Positions 1-8,435 are shown, counted from the first letter of the stretch. The stretch: DNA of 37,660 nt from JAXDLH01 sp034666705 (GCA_034666705.1 JAXDLH010000031.1:1-37660); one strand, 5' to 3'. The notes: generated by a model from the letters alone, not told the origin. Made by a program: numbers and translations.

Positions 1-165
1 GTCCCGCCCGGCGACGATGCCCAACTCGCGGGGGGGATCGCACGAGTCCTCGACGACCGCGACTACGCGATTCAACTGAGCCACGGGGGACGCGCGCTCG
101 CTGCTCGCTTGAGCTGGCCCGCCATCGCCCAGGCGACCCTCGCGGCCTACGCGCGTGTGCTTTGA
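1..165 (+). CDS. Glycosyltransferase (GT4-like), C-terminal end, partial
   Basis: The window opens inside a gene in frame 1 that stops with TGA at 163-165. The 54 visible residues begin VPPGDDAQLAGGIARVLDD and continue with a GRALAARLSWPAIAQATLAAY-like tail. This is the usual end of GT-B fold family 4 glycosyltransferases: the VPPGD loop follows the nucleotide-sugar-binding segment, and a final amphipathic helix folds back on the N-terminal domain. The donor and acceptor cannot be read from this fragment. The next gene on the same strand is an O-antigen-ligase-like protein, which fits an exopolysaccharide or cell-surface glycan locus. Family call is fairly secure; specificity is unknown. Confidence 0.72.
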   Translation, partial: VPPGDDAQLAGGIARVLDDRDYAIQLSHGGRALAARLSWPAIAQATLAAYARVL

Positions 166-380
166 GCCCAACCGAACAGCTCGCCGCTCCGTACAATGCC
201 CTGACGCGCTCCAGGAAGGTCCGCTGATGTCGCAGGCCGCGCACTAACCGTGAGGACACCATTGTTCATGGTGAGCCCAGCGACCGGCGCAGCTAAGGCG
301 TTGTCAAGATGCGGACCCGGCAGATGGCAATGTGGTGTTCAGCGGACCGGCGCATCGGCAGTCGCAGACCGAGCGGTTCG

Positions 381-1823
381 ATGATCGCCACACTGCGCCG
401 CCTCGGCGCGAGCTCATCCGACATCGCTGGCTCATTCATCTGGCGCGTGCTTGCCGTGGCGCTTGCGGTTGGCCTCGGCGTGGGGGCCGCCCTCATTGCC
501 CGCGATCTCGATCCTATTGTCATCGCGGCCGATGCCGTTGCGCTACTGATGATCGTGGCCATCCTCCGCGAGCCACGGATTGGGCCACTTACGCTCGTAG
601 TCGTCGCGACGGTGCTGCCGTTTGCCGTCGTCCCCTTGCGGGTGCTGGTCGCGCCCACCTACCTGGACCTCGCGCTGGCCACGACGCTCGTCGCCTGGCT
701 CGCCAGGGCGCTCCGCGACGAACAGCCAATCGTGCGCACGCCAGTCGATAGGCTACTGCTCGGGTTCGTCGGCGTCATCGCCGTTGCCGCCATCCTGGGC
801 ACCGCACTCGCCCCGCTCAACGCCGCAACGCTGCGCCTAATCCTCAAGCTCGTCGATAGCCTCCTCCTGTTCTTCAGCGTGACGCAACTCGTGCGCGGCT
901 CCCGGGCTGTCTACGATGTCGCGCAACTGCTCATCGCCAGCGCCACGCTGGCGGCCCTCATGGCACTCGCCGTCTACGCGTTGCCCCGTAGCGATGCAGT
1001 AGCAGCGCTCTCCTCGCTCAACGTGCTGGGCTACCCAACTGGCGAGGATGTCGTACGCACCGTTGCCGGGACCGACGTGGTGCGGGCGACTGGCACGTCC
1101 GTGGACCCCAACGTTCTTGGGGGCATGCTGCTGCTCGGGACCCTCCTCGCCGGCGGCGTGCTGCTCGGAGCACGCGCCACTCGCCAACGTGTTGCGCTCG
1201 GCGCCGGGGTCGCCCTCATGCTCGCCGCGATCGGGCTCAGCGGCTCGCGCAGCGCCTGGGTCGGCCTTGCGGCTGGCGTGCTGTACCTCGGCGTTTTCAA
1301 ACAGCGACGCCTGCTCGTGGCCAGCGCGATCGGCGGATTGGCGCTGCTCGTGACGCCACCCGGGCAGAGCATGCTCGGGCGGCTGCTGCAAGGCGTTCGC
1401 GCCGAAGATCCGGCGACGGTGATGCGGCTCGGCGAGTACCGCAACGCGCTCGCCATCATCGGCGAGTACCCGGTCTTCGGCATCGGCTTCGGCGGCGCCC
1501 GGGACTTCGATGTCGGGATCGGCGTCTCAAGCGCCTACTTGCAGGTCGCCGAGAACGTAGGACTCGTGGGGCTCGGCGTCTTCCTGCTCATCGTTGGGGC
1601 GACGTGGTGGCGCTTGCGGCGCGCCTCACGATCGCTTCATTTCCCCAACGGAGGTCTCATCGCCGGCCTGCAAGCGGCGCTGCTCGGCGCGCTGGTCGCG
1701 GGGATCTTCGACCACTATTTCTTCAACGTGCGTTTTCCGCATATGGCGGCGCTGTTCTGGCTGCTCATGGCGCTCTGCGTCGTCGCGGCTCGCGAGGTGG
1801 TCGACGAGGCTCCGCAGGAGTGA
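381..1823 (+). CDS. O-antigen ligase / Wzy-like polysaccharide membrane protein
   Basis: This 480-residue protein is almost entirely hydrophobic, with roughly ten to twelve transmembrane stretches. It carries the Wzy_C/O-antigen-ligase signature late in the protein: RLGEYRNAL, then PVFGIGFGGARDF, then YLQVAENVGLVGLGVFL. Members join or polymerise lipid-linked sugar chains at the outer face of the membrane. The usual His-Asn before YLQ (VHNxYLQ in many relatives) is replaced by SSAYLQ, so catalysis by the classical mechanism is not certain. ATG 381 is preferred because the hydrophobic region begins soon after it; ATG 309 would add 24 mostly polar residues and has only a weak AAGG upstream. It follows a glycosyltransferase end on the same strand, supporting a surface-glycan role. 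Confidence 0.8.
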   Translation: MIATLRRLGASSSDIAGSFIWRVLAVALAVGLGVGAALIARDLDPIVIAADAVALLMIVAILREPRIGPLTLVVVATVLPFAVVPLRVLVAPTYLDLALATTLVAWLARALRDEQPIVRTPVDRLLLGFVGVIAVAAILGTALAPLNAATLRLILKLVDSLLLFFSVTQLVRGSRAVYDVAQLLIASATLAALMALAVYALPRSDAVAALSSLNVLGYPTGEDVVRTVAGTDVVRATGTSVDPNVLGGMLLLGTLLAGGVLLGARATRQRVALGAGVALMLAAIGLSGSRSAWVGLAAGVLYLGVFKQRRLLVASAIGGLALLVTPPGQSMLGRLLQGVRAEDPATVMRLGEYRNALAIIGEYPVFGIGFGGARDFDVGIGVSSAYLQVAENVGLVGLGVFLLIVGATWWRLRRASRSLHFPNGGLIAGLQAALLGALVAGIFDHYFFNVRFPHMAALFWLLMALCVVAAREVVDEAPQE

Positions 1824-1869
1824 CCCCGCCCCACGATACCAATCCTGGCACGCTCGCGCCGAATGGGGA

Positions 1870-2487
1870 TTAGCTCTCCCCTGCGGTCGCTTTCGGAGAA
1901 AGAGCCGTTTGGCGGGAGTGCTCTGGATCGAGGGCAAGCCGCAGATACGCGGCGAGCATCTCGGGATACTCGCTCGTGAGGAACTGGGCAATCACTCGCG
2001 CCGTGGCCCCCCAGATCCGATGCGGGCCGTGCGCGTAGTACTGCACGCGCTCTAGCCCCCCGCGGACCTCCCACTCATCCTCGAGCAAGATGGCAGGGTC
2101 GCGGAGGCGCGCGAGCGGCACCTCGATGATCTGCGCAACTTCATTGGGCGAGGGGGCGAACACAGGCTCATAGCGCAGAGCGCCGACGTACGGTGCGATG
2201 AGGAAGTGGCTCGCACGCACGTACACGTCGCGCAGGCGGCCGAACACGCGCACGTCGCGCGCCGGGATCCCCAGCTCCTCCTCGGTCTCGCGGAGGGAGG
2301 TCACCTCGAGCGAGGCATCCTCGGGATCACGCGAGCCGCCGGGCAGCGAGATCTGACCGGCGTGGCTCGAGAGGGTCGCGCTGCGCTCGGTAAAGACAAT
2401 GTGCGGCTCGCCGTGGTGGGGGTAAGCGAGGACCAGGACCGCGCCAATGCGGGGGGCTTCGCTCGGTGACGCGTCGTTCACGGGCAC
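1870..2487 (-). CDS. Nudix hydrolase, CoA pyrophosphatase-like (NudL/UPF0035 type)
   Basis: The core shows the two signatures of this subgroup: VFTERSATLSSHAGQISLPGG (UPF0035 motif) running into a Nudix box ending in LRETEEELGI. Relatives hydrolyse CoA and CoA derivatives to 3'-phospho-AMP and phosphopantetheine with Mg2+ held by the Nudix glutamates. No ATG gives a sensible N-terminus. GTG 2487 leaves about 20 residues before the first strand (IGAVLVLAYPH); GTG 2562, 17 nt after the purM stop, is an alternative, and the frame stays open to 2679 over purM. It lies just downstream of purM in the same direction and is probably cotranscribed. Substrate is inferred from the motif only. Confidence 0.82.
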   Translation of the reverse strand: MPVNDASPSEAPRIGAVLVLAYPHHGEPHIVFTERSATLSSHAGQISLPGGSRDPEDASLEVTSLRETEEELGIPARDVRVFGRLRDVYVRASHFLIAPYVGALRYEPVFAPSPNEVAQIIEVPLARLRDPAILLEDEWEVRGGLERVQYYAHGPHRIWGATARVIAQFLTSEYPEMLAAYLRLALDPEHSRQTALSPKATAGES

Positions 2488-2579
2488 CTGCGTATCGGAG
2501 ACTGAGCGGAAGTATACGCCGCCGACGTCACGCGCATCGGCTCGGCAGTCAGTCCTCGCCACTCGCGGCGGCGCCTCAA

Positions 2580-3656
2580 CTACGCCCGGCGGAATCCCGC
2601 CTTCGTTCCCACGAGTCCCAGCTCCGGCAGCCGCACCTCGCGACGCCCGTCCGTGCGCACGACACCGATGCGCTGACACGCGAAGCCCGCCTCGATGATC
2701 AGCGCTTGCGCCGTTTCGGCTGCGGTGGGCGGCATCACGACGCAGAAACCGACGCCCATGTTGAACACCCGATACATCTCGGCCAGCGCAATGTTCCCGC
2801 GCTCCCGGATCAACCGCATGATCGACGGCACCGGTGGCAAGGCATCTAGCTCGAAGCTAACCGGGTCGTGCGTGCGCAGCAGATTCAGGAAGCCGTCGCC
2901 CGTGATGTGGAACAGCGCGCGCACCGGCAGCTCGGACTTAAGCAAGCGAACGATCGGCGCGACGTAGATGCGAGTGGGCTCCAGCAAATCGTCGCCGACC
3001 GTCCGGCTGGTACCCGGTAGCTGCTCGGCGAGCGCATCCGTCCCCGCGCCGAGCAGTACCCGACGCGCGAGCGTGAGGCCATTGCTGTGGATGCCACTGC
3101 TCGCCAGACCCAGCACGACGTCGCCATCGGCCAGGCCGGCCCCGGTGATCAGCCGCGCGGGGTCCACCAGGCCGATCGCCGTGCCTACCAGGTCGATCGC
3201 GACCGCGTCGCCATGGCCGCGGATCATCTCCGGAACCTGCGCGATCTCGCCGCCGGGGATCGAGACGTTCGCCTGGCGCGCGCCCTCGAGCAGCCCGCGC
3301 GCCAGCGCCTCGAGCACGTCGGGATTGGCGACGTCCAGGGCGATGTAGTCGACCAATGCGGTCGGCTCGGCACCAACGCAGAGGATGTCGTTGACGTTCA
3401 TCGCGACACAGTCGATGCCAACCGTGTCGTAACGGCCCAGCATCTCGGCAACCAGCAGCTTGGTGCCCACGCCATCGGTGGAGATCGCCACCCCGATCCC
3501 GGGCGCAACCTCGACGACGTTGGCATAGTAGCCAATTGGCAGGAGCGTCCGGCTCGGTCCGAATTCATGCGTCTGCGCAATCAGCCGGACGAGTCGGGAG
3601 AGGCCGCGCTCGACTCCGGTCGTGTCCACACCGGCCGTCCCATAGTCCAGGGTCAT
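2580..3656 (-). CDS. purM: Phosphoribosylformylglycinamidine cyclo-ligase
   Basis: PurM (AIR synthetase) closes the imidazole ring of formylglycinamidine ribonucleotide using ATP, step five of purine synthesis, in the cytoplasm. The 358-residue protein has the family landmarks in order: STDGVGTK (59-66), GIDCVAMNVNDI, GAEPTALVDY, PGGEIAQVPEM, LASSGIHSNG, PTRIYVAPI and MYRVFNMGVGF. The normally glycine-rich HLTGGGF segment reads HITGDGF here. The ATG at 3656 is preceded by GCAGAGAGACAAGA and matches the usual PurM start; the frame continues upstream to 4001 without family similarity. It lies between osmC-like and Nudix genes, and no other purine genes are visible. Confidence 0.95.
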   Translation of the reverse strand: MTLDYGTAGVDTTGVERGLSRLVRLIAQTHEFGPSRTLLPIGYYANVVEVAPGIGVAISTDGVGTKLLVAEMLGRYDTVGIDCVAMNVNDILCVGAEPTALVDYIALDVANPDVLEALARGLLEGARQANVSIPGGEIAQVPEMIRGHGDAVAIDLVGTAIGLVDPARLITGAGLADGDVVLGLASSGIHSNGLTLARRVLLGAGTDALAEQLPGTSRTVGDDLLEPTRIYVAPIVRLLKSELPVRALFHITGDGFLNLLRTHDPVSFELDALPPVPSIMRLIRERGNIALAEMYRVFNMGVGFCVVMPPTAAETAQALIIEAGFACQRIGVVRTDGRREVRLPELGLVGTKAGFRRA

Positions 3657-3731
3657 TCTTGTCTCTCTGCTCCGCCGCGGCCAACACCCAGGCGGCTGGG
3701 CCCGAACGGGATATTTCCCAACAACGCCGCG

Positions 3732-3759
3732 GTACGGCGGGGGCAAGCCCCCGCCGTAC
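3732..3759. repeat. Perfect inverted repeat, REP-like hairpin
   Basis: Thirteen-base arms GTACGGCGGGGGC and GCCCCCGCCGTAC are separated by AA, giving a very stable hairpin in the 182-nt gap between the osmC-like gene and purM. It has no T-run, so it is more like a dispersed palindromic repeat than a standard terminator, although it could still stop or stabilise the upstream transcript. Confidence 0.7.
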
Positions 3760-3838
3760 AGGCTCGCGTGATATGCATGAGCTCGGTGAGTCGCCTTGCT
3801 CGATGGAAAGCAAGCAACGCGCGCCACCAGGCGGCGAG

Positions 3839-4282
3839 CTACTTCTCCAGGGTGGCGTCGACGCTGAGCGCGACGTTGCCCTTGAGGGCCCGCGAGATTG
3901 GGCAACCCTCTTTTGCGGCTTCGGCGGCTTCCTTGAATGCCGCCTCGTCCATGCCCGGCACCTTGCCGCGTACGGTGAGGGCGCTCGACGTCACCGTCCA
4001 CGCCTCGCCAACGCGGTCGAAGGTTACCGCTGCGCTCACCTGAAGCTCCTGCGGCGGATGGCCGGCCCGCGCCAGGCCTGCCGATAGCGCCATCGAGAAA
4101 CAGCTTGCGTGCGCCGAAGCGACCAACTCCTCGGGGCTGGTCTTCCCTTCGGAGGCCTGAGTGCGAGATGCCCAGGACACGGGGAGCTCAGAGAACGCTT
4201 TGCTGGAGCTAGCGGACACCACTCCGGAGCCGCTCATGAGGTCGCCTTGCCATACTGCGTCGGCGCGCCGAATCTCTGCCAA
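3839..4282 (-). CDS. OsmC-family peroxidase
   Basis: OsmC/Ohr proteins reduce organic hydroperoxides with a cysteine pair. Both cysteines are present in 147-residue numbering: Cys61 in HASCFSMALS and Cys127 in EGCPISRAL, matching the spacing of E. coli OsmC (Cys59 and Cys125). The PEELVASAHA segment and the opening RRADAVWQGDL also fit the OsmC branch better than Ohr. I chose TTG 4282 because GGAG lies eight bases upstream and the length then equals the family norm; an in-frame start at 4330 would add 16 unmatched residues. It probably detoxifies peroxides in the cytoplasm. It is followed by a 182-nt gap with a hairpin before purM. Confidence 0.88.
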   Translation of the reverse strand: MAEIRRADAVWQGDLMSGSGVVSASSSKAFSELPVSWASRTQASEGKTSPEELVASAHASCFSMALSAGLARAGHPPQELQVSAAVTFDRVGEAWTVTSSALTVRGKVPGMDEAAFKEAAEAAKEGCPISRALKGNVALSVDATLEK

Positions 4283-4374
4283 TCTCGTAACTCCGTGCGT
4301 CGATGTTGCGTGCATCAGCAGTACCGCCAATGCCCGTCAGCCACTGTACCACGAGCCCACGGGTGCGCACCGCG

Positions 4375-4752
4375 TCAGGCCGTGCTGGCCCTGACGCGGT
4401 CCAGGAGCTGCTCCACCTCGAACGGCTTCGCGAGAAACGCGGCGGCGCCAATCTCCTCCGCCCATTCCTCCCCGTGCGGATCGCCCGTGATGACGAGCAC
4501 CGGCGGCGCGATGTCCCACTCGTTGAGCACGTCCATCAGCTCGTCGCCGTCCACCTCGGGCAGGTTCTCGTCGAGAATGATGAGCGCCGGCCAGTAGAGC
4601 GCGATCGCCTGGAGCGCCTCTGCGCCAGCCGCGGCCATCCGCGTGCTGTAGCCGGCGGCATGCAGGGTGCTGCGGATGAGGGCGCCGATCTCCGGATCGC
4701 CCTCGACGATCAAGATAGACCCGGATCCCGTGTCATGGCCCGGCTCACTCAT
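4375..4752 (-). CDS. Stand-alone response regulator receiver domain
   Basis: The 125-residue protein is a receiver domain with no output domain. Visible active-site residues are Asp61 in LIILDENLPEVDG (phosphorylation), Thr89 in VITGDP and Lys109 in LAKPF. The acidic pair that normally reads DD is changed to Glu17-Gly18-Asp19 (IVEGDPE), so metal binding may be modified. It ends in ASTA soon after helix 5. Its ATG overlaps the stop of the upstream 4749-5069 gene by four bases (ATGA), so the two are probably translationally coupled. No kinase is adjacent; the nearest visible one is at 10041-11228. The partner protein could be its output, but that is a guess. Confidence 0.82.
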   Translation of the reverse strand: MSEPGHDTGSGSILIVEGDPEIGALIRSTLHAAGYSTRMAAAGAEALQAIALYWPALIILDENLPEVDGDELMDVLNEWDIAPPVLVITGDPHGEEWAEEIGAAAFLAKPFEVEQLLDRVRASTA

Positions 4753-5069
4753 AGCTCTTGCTTGCGACGACGCTGCTGCCGTCGGCGAATTACGGACTTG
4801 AGGGCCCGCTTCGTCTCGTCAACCAGGGCGCGCTCGTCGGCAGCCGTCCATATTCCTGGCCGCTCAGCCATGAAATACACGCCACTATCCAGCTCGCGAA
4901 AGATCGTCACGCTCGGACGGCGACGCGCATTTCCGACCAGCTCGAACAGGCCAGCATCAGTGCCCGCACGGAGAAAGAGGTAGAAGAGCGCCTGCTCCGT
5001 ATCAGCTTCGTGCTCCTCGGCGACGGTTGCGATCTCGGCGGCCAACTGCTGAAGAAGCTCGGCAGACAT
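4749..5069 (-). CDS. Hypothetical protein coupled to receiver domain
   Basis: This small protein of 106 residues is not a family I recognise. It has an acidic N-terminal helix (LLQQLAAEIATVAEEHEAD), a middle part with FYLFLRAGTDAGLFELVG and VTIFRELDSGVYFMAERPG, and a very basic tail (IRRRQQRRRKQEL) that could bind nucleic acid. ATG 5069 follows a GGGG run and gives a compact protein; an in-frame start at 5120 would add 17 residues. The stop overlaps the receiver gene start by four bases, so the pair most likely forms one operon. Confidence 0.6.
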   Translation of the reverse strand: MSAELLQQLAAEIATVAEEHEADTEQALFYLFLRAGTDAGLFELVGNARRRPSVTIFRELDSGVYFMAERPGIWTAADERALVDETKRALKSVIRRRQQRRRKQEL

Positions 5070-5195
5070 CGGCAAAACCCCGGCTGCGGTTGCGGCGAGC
5101 CGCTCTCCACAGCATCGCATGCGATAACAGGAGTGTCAACTTGATATCGTGCCTGGCTGACCGGACGCAGCCTTGCACTCGGGTCGACCAATAGG

Positions 5196-5675
5196 TCAGG
5201 CGAGCGCGGCGGCCAGCGCCGATGCGGGCAACGGCCCGAGCAGCGCGGCGGGGGCGAGTCCCAGGGCCTCGGCGAGCTTGCGCGTCGTGCGCGGATGCGG
5301 GCGACCACGGCCGGTCTCGATCCGCCACACGGTAACCCGCGGGAGGCCGGCGCGCGCCGCTAGCCCTGCAACCGAGAGCTTCTGCTCCTCGCGGGCACTG
5401 CGAAGACGGGCGCCGTTGACCTGGAGGGCATCGTGCTCGCCGTCGGACGCATCCGTGGCCGTCGGCCCGTCGATCAGGACCTCCGGCTCGACGTTGAGCG
5501 CGGTGGAAAGCTGGACCACCGTGCTCGGCCGCGCTGAGGCGTGCCCGGTTTCCAGGCGATTGATTGCAACCCAGGTGAGCCCAGCACGACGCGCCAGCTC
5601 GCGCTGCGACAACGCATGCTGAGCGCGGATAACCTTCAAGCCCACCAGTTTAACGGCGACCTCAGGCGTAGCCAT
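5196..5675 (-). CDS. Tandem HTH (XRE-family) transcriptional regulator
   Basis: The 159-residue protein contains two Cro/C1-type helix-turn-helix domains in series. The first spans roughly residues 12-65 (SQRELARRAGLTWVAINRLE) and the second roughly 90-145 (LSVAGLAARAGLPRVTVWRIE), joined by a short acidic linker. Two DNA-binding units in one chain suggest binding to a palindrome as a pseudo-dimer or to paired sites. ATG 5675 is chosen because GGAGG lies ten bases upstream; the frame continues to 5714 without domain similarity. A perfect 17-bp palindrome overlaps its likely promoter (5732-5748), suggesting autoregulation. No effector or sensory domain is present, and the target genes are unknown. 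Confidence 0.85.
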   Translation of the reverse strand: MATPEVAVKLVGLKVIRAQHALSQRELARRAGLTWVAINRLETGHASARPSTVVQLSTALNVEPEVLIDGPTATDASDGEHDALQVNGARLRSAREEQKLSVAGLAARAGLPRVTVWRIETGRGRPHPRTTRKLAEALGLAPAALLGPLPASALAAALA

Positions 5676-5729
5676 GTCTTCCACCCCTCCGCTCGACCGC
5701 AGCGAACGACGCAAAACACGCGGTCAATT

Positions 5730-5757
5730 ATTGTAACGGTCCGTTACAGCTAATGCC
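5730..5757 (-). promoter_or_regulatory. Promoter and 17-bp palindromic operator of tandem-HTH gene
   Basis: On the minus strand TACAAT (5730-5735) is a good -10 box, with CTGGCA 18 bases upstream as a partial -35. The perfect palindrome TGTAACGG-T-CCGTTACA (5732-5748) covers the -10 box and spacer. Its position, about 57 nt before the ATG of an HTH regulator, is typical of an autorepression site. Confidence 0.55.
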
Positions 5758-5828
5758 AGTGCTGCTGGCAGCCCATTAACTGGTCTCCGGGTGGCAATTC
5801 CTGCCGCCACGCGCCGGCCGCAGCCCAC

Positions 5829-7655
5829 CTACGGGCGCAGCCAGGGAAGCGCCGATTGCAGGCGAGGCATCGCCGCTTCGAGCGCCGCCTCCCCCGCCGG
5901 AATGTACGCCCGGCCACGATGAAACGCCCGCAGGCCAGGGTCGGGAATCCCGGCGAAATCCGGCTCGACGAGCACCGAGGCAGTTGCCACCGCGTGGGAC
6001 GCGATCCGACCCTGCATCACTTCGACCGCCCGCAGCACCGTTTGCAGCAACGATGGCAGCGGACCGACCTCCTCCCGCGACTCGACTTCGGCCATCGGCT
6101 GCGCGACCCATTTGCCGAGGTTCACCCCGATCACCACGTCGGCTCCCATCTCGGCAGTCACGCTGATTGGCACCGGGTTGACCACGCCCCCATCCACCAG
6201 CGTGTACGGCCCCATGCGCAGCGGCGGGTACACACCCGGGATCGCCATGCTCGCCAGCGCCGCGGTCCGCAACAACCCCCGGCGCAGCACAACCTCGTGG
6301 CCAGTCGTGAGGTCGGCTGCGACCATCGCGAGCGGGAGCTCGAGATCCTCAAACCGCTTGTCGCCGGCGACCTGGCGGAAATTTGCATGGACCCCGGCGT
6401 TGCTCAGCATCGCATGACGCGGCACGGTCAGCCGAAACGCGCGGTGGCTGGTCTCCTCCATATTTCGCGCCGCCTCGTCTGCGGTGAAGTCCAGCGCATA
6501 GGTCGCGGCGACGATGGCACCAATGCTGGTCCCCGTCACATAGTCGGCCGCGAGCCCGATTCGCTCCAGCGCCGCCCACACCCCGTAGTGTGCATACCCC
6601 TTGACGCTGCCGGAGCCGAACGCCAGACCAACTTTGAGGCCCGCGACGTGGCGGGCGACCCAGCCCAACGCCCGGCCCGCATCGCTCCCGGCGGGCAAGA
6701 GGCCGCCGCGAAGTGCCGCTTCATCCGCCGCATTCAGTGCCGGGACCTCGAGCACGCCTTGTCGATCCGGCCGTCGCGCTGCCGTGGCCGACCAGGCGCG
6801 CACCAGCAGTCCCTCCTGACTGGACCTGTACGATGCGGCGCCGAGATGGATGCGCATCGCGTCTAGCTCGCTGGGAACCTCGCCGGGCAGTTGTACGAGC
6901 ACGTGGTCGAAGCGCTCGCTGAGCACCTGTACCGTCCCATCCAGGGCAGCGCTGCTGAATTCGCCGCTCGGCGGCGCCAGCACGAGCCTGGCGCCCCGAT
7001 CACCGGGCACGAGCGCAGCGAGCGCGTCAATTGCCCCAAATTCGCTCGTCTCGTCGGTCAGATCGACGGTCGCGAGCCGCACAAGGTCGGGATGCGGCTG
7101 GGCGCTCACGACGATGAGCACAACGTTGCGCCGGGCGTGCCAGGCCACGCTGCTCGCGAGCGCGTACCCCAGCAGCGGCGGGGCATCGTGGTCGACCAGC
7201 ACGGCGACACGGCCTTGCTGCGCCGCCACGGCCTGCTGGTAGGAGCGAGCGAGTCGCTGCGAGAGCATCGCGCCCACGTTGTGCAGCAGCTTCGGGAAGG
7301 CGGCGGCTACGCGATAGAAGGTCGGCGCATCGATTGCGACCACGTCGAGCTCGGTGCGAGCCCGCACCGTGGCGGAGGCTGCATTCACCATCGCGGGTTG
7401 ATCGGCAAAGAGCGCCATCTCTCCAATGGTCGCGCCAGGCCCGATCTGGCCAACCTTGTGATCGACTCCATGGCGGTCGGCCACGAGCAGGTCGGCGTAG
7501 CCCCGCTGGACCACGTACATCTCGGCCGGGCACTCCCCCTCCTTGAGGATCACAGCGCCCGCGGGAAACGGGCGAGAGTCCAACTCGGCCAGGAGACGGG
7601 CCAGCTCCTCCGGCGTGAAGCCCTGAAAAAACGTTGGGGTGCTCGTCAGTGCCAC
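5829..7655 (-). CDS. cNMP-binding domain / patatin-like phospholipase (NTE family)
   Basis: This 608-residue protein has three parts. Residues about 15-130 form a cyclic-nucleotide-binding fold (ILKEGECPAEMYVVQRG, then IGEMALF). A middle alpha/beta region follows (GRVAVLVDHDAPPLLG). Residues about 355-560 form a patatin domain with the nucleophile elbow GTSIG (Ser377) and the catalytic Asp488 in VDGGVVNPVP. The oxyanion loop reads GSGSVKG rather than the usual GGGxRG. Relatives, including neuropathy target esterase-type proteins, hydrolyse phospholipids or lysophospholipids near membranes. GTG 7655 is chosen because GGGAGG lies seven bases upstream; the open frame to 7757 shows no domain. It is divergent from the thioredoxin-fold gene. 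Confidence 0.9.
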   Translation of the reverse strand: MALTSTPTFFQGFTPEELARLLAELDSRPFPAGAVILKEGECPAEMYVVQRGYADLLVADRHGVDHKVGQIGPGATIGEMALFADQPAMVNAASATVRARTELDVVAIDAPTFYRVAAAFPKLLHNVGAMLSQRLARSYQQAVAAQQGRVAVLVDHDAPPLLGYALASSVAWHARRNVVLIVVSAQPHPDLVRLATVDLTDETSEFGAIDALAALVPGDRGARLVLAPPSGEFSSAALDGTVQVLSERFDHVLVQLPGEVPSELDAMRIHLGAASYRSSQEGLLVRAWSATAARRPDRQGVLEVPALNAADEAALRGGLLPAGSDAGRALGWVARHVAGLKVGLAFGSGSVKGYAHYGVWAALERIGLAADYVTGTSIGAIVAATYALDFTADEAARNMEETSHRAFRLTVPRHAMLSNAGVHANFRQVAGDKRFEDLELPLAMVAADLTTGHEVVLRRGLLRTAALASMAIPGVYPPLRMGPYTLVDGGVVNPVPISVTAEMGADVVIGVNLGKWVAQPMAEVESREEVGPLPSLLQTVLRAVEVMQGRIASHAVATASVLVEPDFAGIPDPGLRAFHRGRAYIPAGEAALEAAMPRLQSALPWLRP

Positions 7656-7700
7656 GGCGCGACCTCCCGGGGCACATAGTAGCAGAGGGAATCGAAACAC

Positions 7701-7729
7701 TTGCCCGGAGCGGCGTAGCCGCGTACGAT
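7701..7729 (+). promoter_or_regulatory. Candidate sigma-70-type promoter for thioredoxin-fold gene
   Basis: TTGCCC (7701-7706) and TACGAT (7724-7729) are separated by 17 bases and lie 43 bases before the ATG at 7772, in the intergenic space between divergent genes. The match is moderate. Confidence 0.35.
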
Positions 7730-7771
7730 GGCTAGCATACGCTTGAAATAACTGCACACAGGGAGGATCTG

Positions 7772-8425
7772 ATGGCGGTCACCCGCGAGCGATTCAACCA
7801 GGGCATGACCTACGAACAATTCAAGGCACAGCTAACCGGCAACGTGGGGCAATTCGAGGAGAACGAGCAGGCCACCCAGCTCACCGAGGCCGACCTCGCG
7901 CCATGGCGGGCATTGGAGAGTCCTGTCGACGTCGTCGCCATCGTGATCAATCAATGCCCAGATGTCGTGATGAACCTGCCGATCCTCTCACTCATCGGGC
8001 AGAAAACCGGCAAGGTGAATATCCGGATCTTCCTCCGTGACGACAACAAGGACCTTATCGCCGACTACATGAACGGCCGGTTCGAGTCGGTGCCGGTCTT
8101 CGCCTTTTTCGACAAGGAGTGGAAGCCGCTGGGCGTCTTCATCGAGCGCCCGAAGAGCGTGACGGAGCAGCGGGAGCAGAAGACGCGAGAGATCCACGAG
8201 CGCAACCCGGAGTTCGGCCCGTTCGGCGGCGCGCCGACCGACCTGCCAGAGGAGGTACGCGGCCGGCTACAGGCGACGATCCGCGAGATGCGCACCGCGA
8301 CGCAGGAAGACTACCACCAGGCGAGCATTCAGGCACTCAAGGCGATGGCCGAGGAGTTCAATCGCGGCATCCCGGAGGGCAAGCCGATCTGGCGCGGCAA
8401 TCTGCTCATGGCCGTGCCAGCGTAG
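7772..8425 (+). CDS. Thioredoxin-fold protein without CxxC
   Basis: The 217-residue protein matches the bacterial thioredoxin family that begins with an MTYEQF helix and contains a thioredoxin fold around residues 45-130: VDVVAIVINQCPDVVMNLP, then NIRIFLRDDNKDL, then FESVPVFAFFDKEW with the cis-proline turn SVPV. In place of a CxxC active site there is one cysteine (QCPDVV), so it cannot act as an ordinary dithiol reductase. The C-terminal half is helical and charged. AGGGAGGATCTG directly before ATG gives a strong ribosome binding site. It is divergent from the patatin gene and followed by a strong hairpin. Role unknown; a monothiol or structural role is possible. Confidence 0.85.
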   Translation: MAVTRERFNQGMTYEQFKAQLTGNVGQFEENEQATQLTEADLAPWRALESPVDVVAIVINQCPDVVMNLPILSLIGQKTGKVNIRIFLRDDNKDLIADYMNGRFESVPVFAFFDKEWKPLGVFIERPKSVTEQREQKTREIHERNPEFGPFGGAPTDLPEEVRGRLQATIREMRTATQEDYHQASIQALKAMAEEFNRGIPEGKPIWRGNLLMAVPA

Positions 8426-8435
8426 GTCTCCCCGC

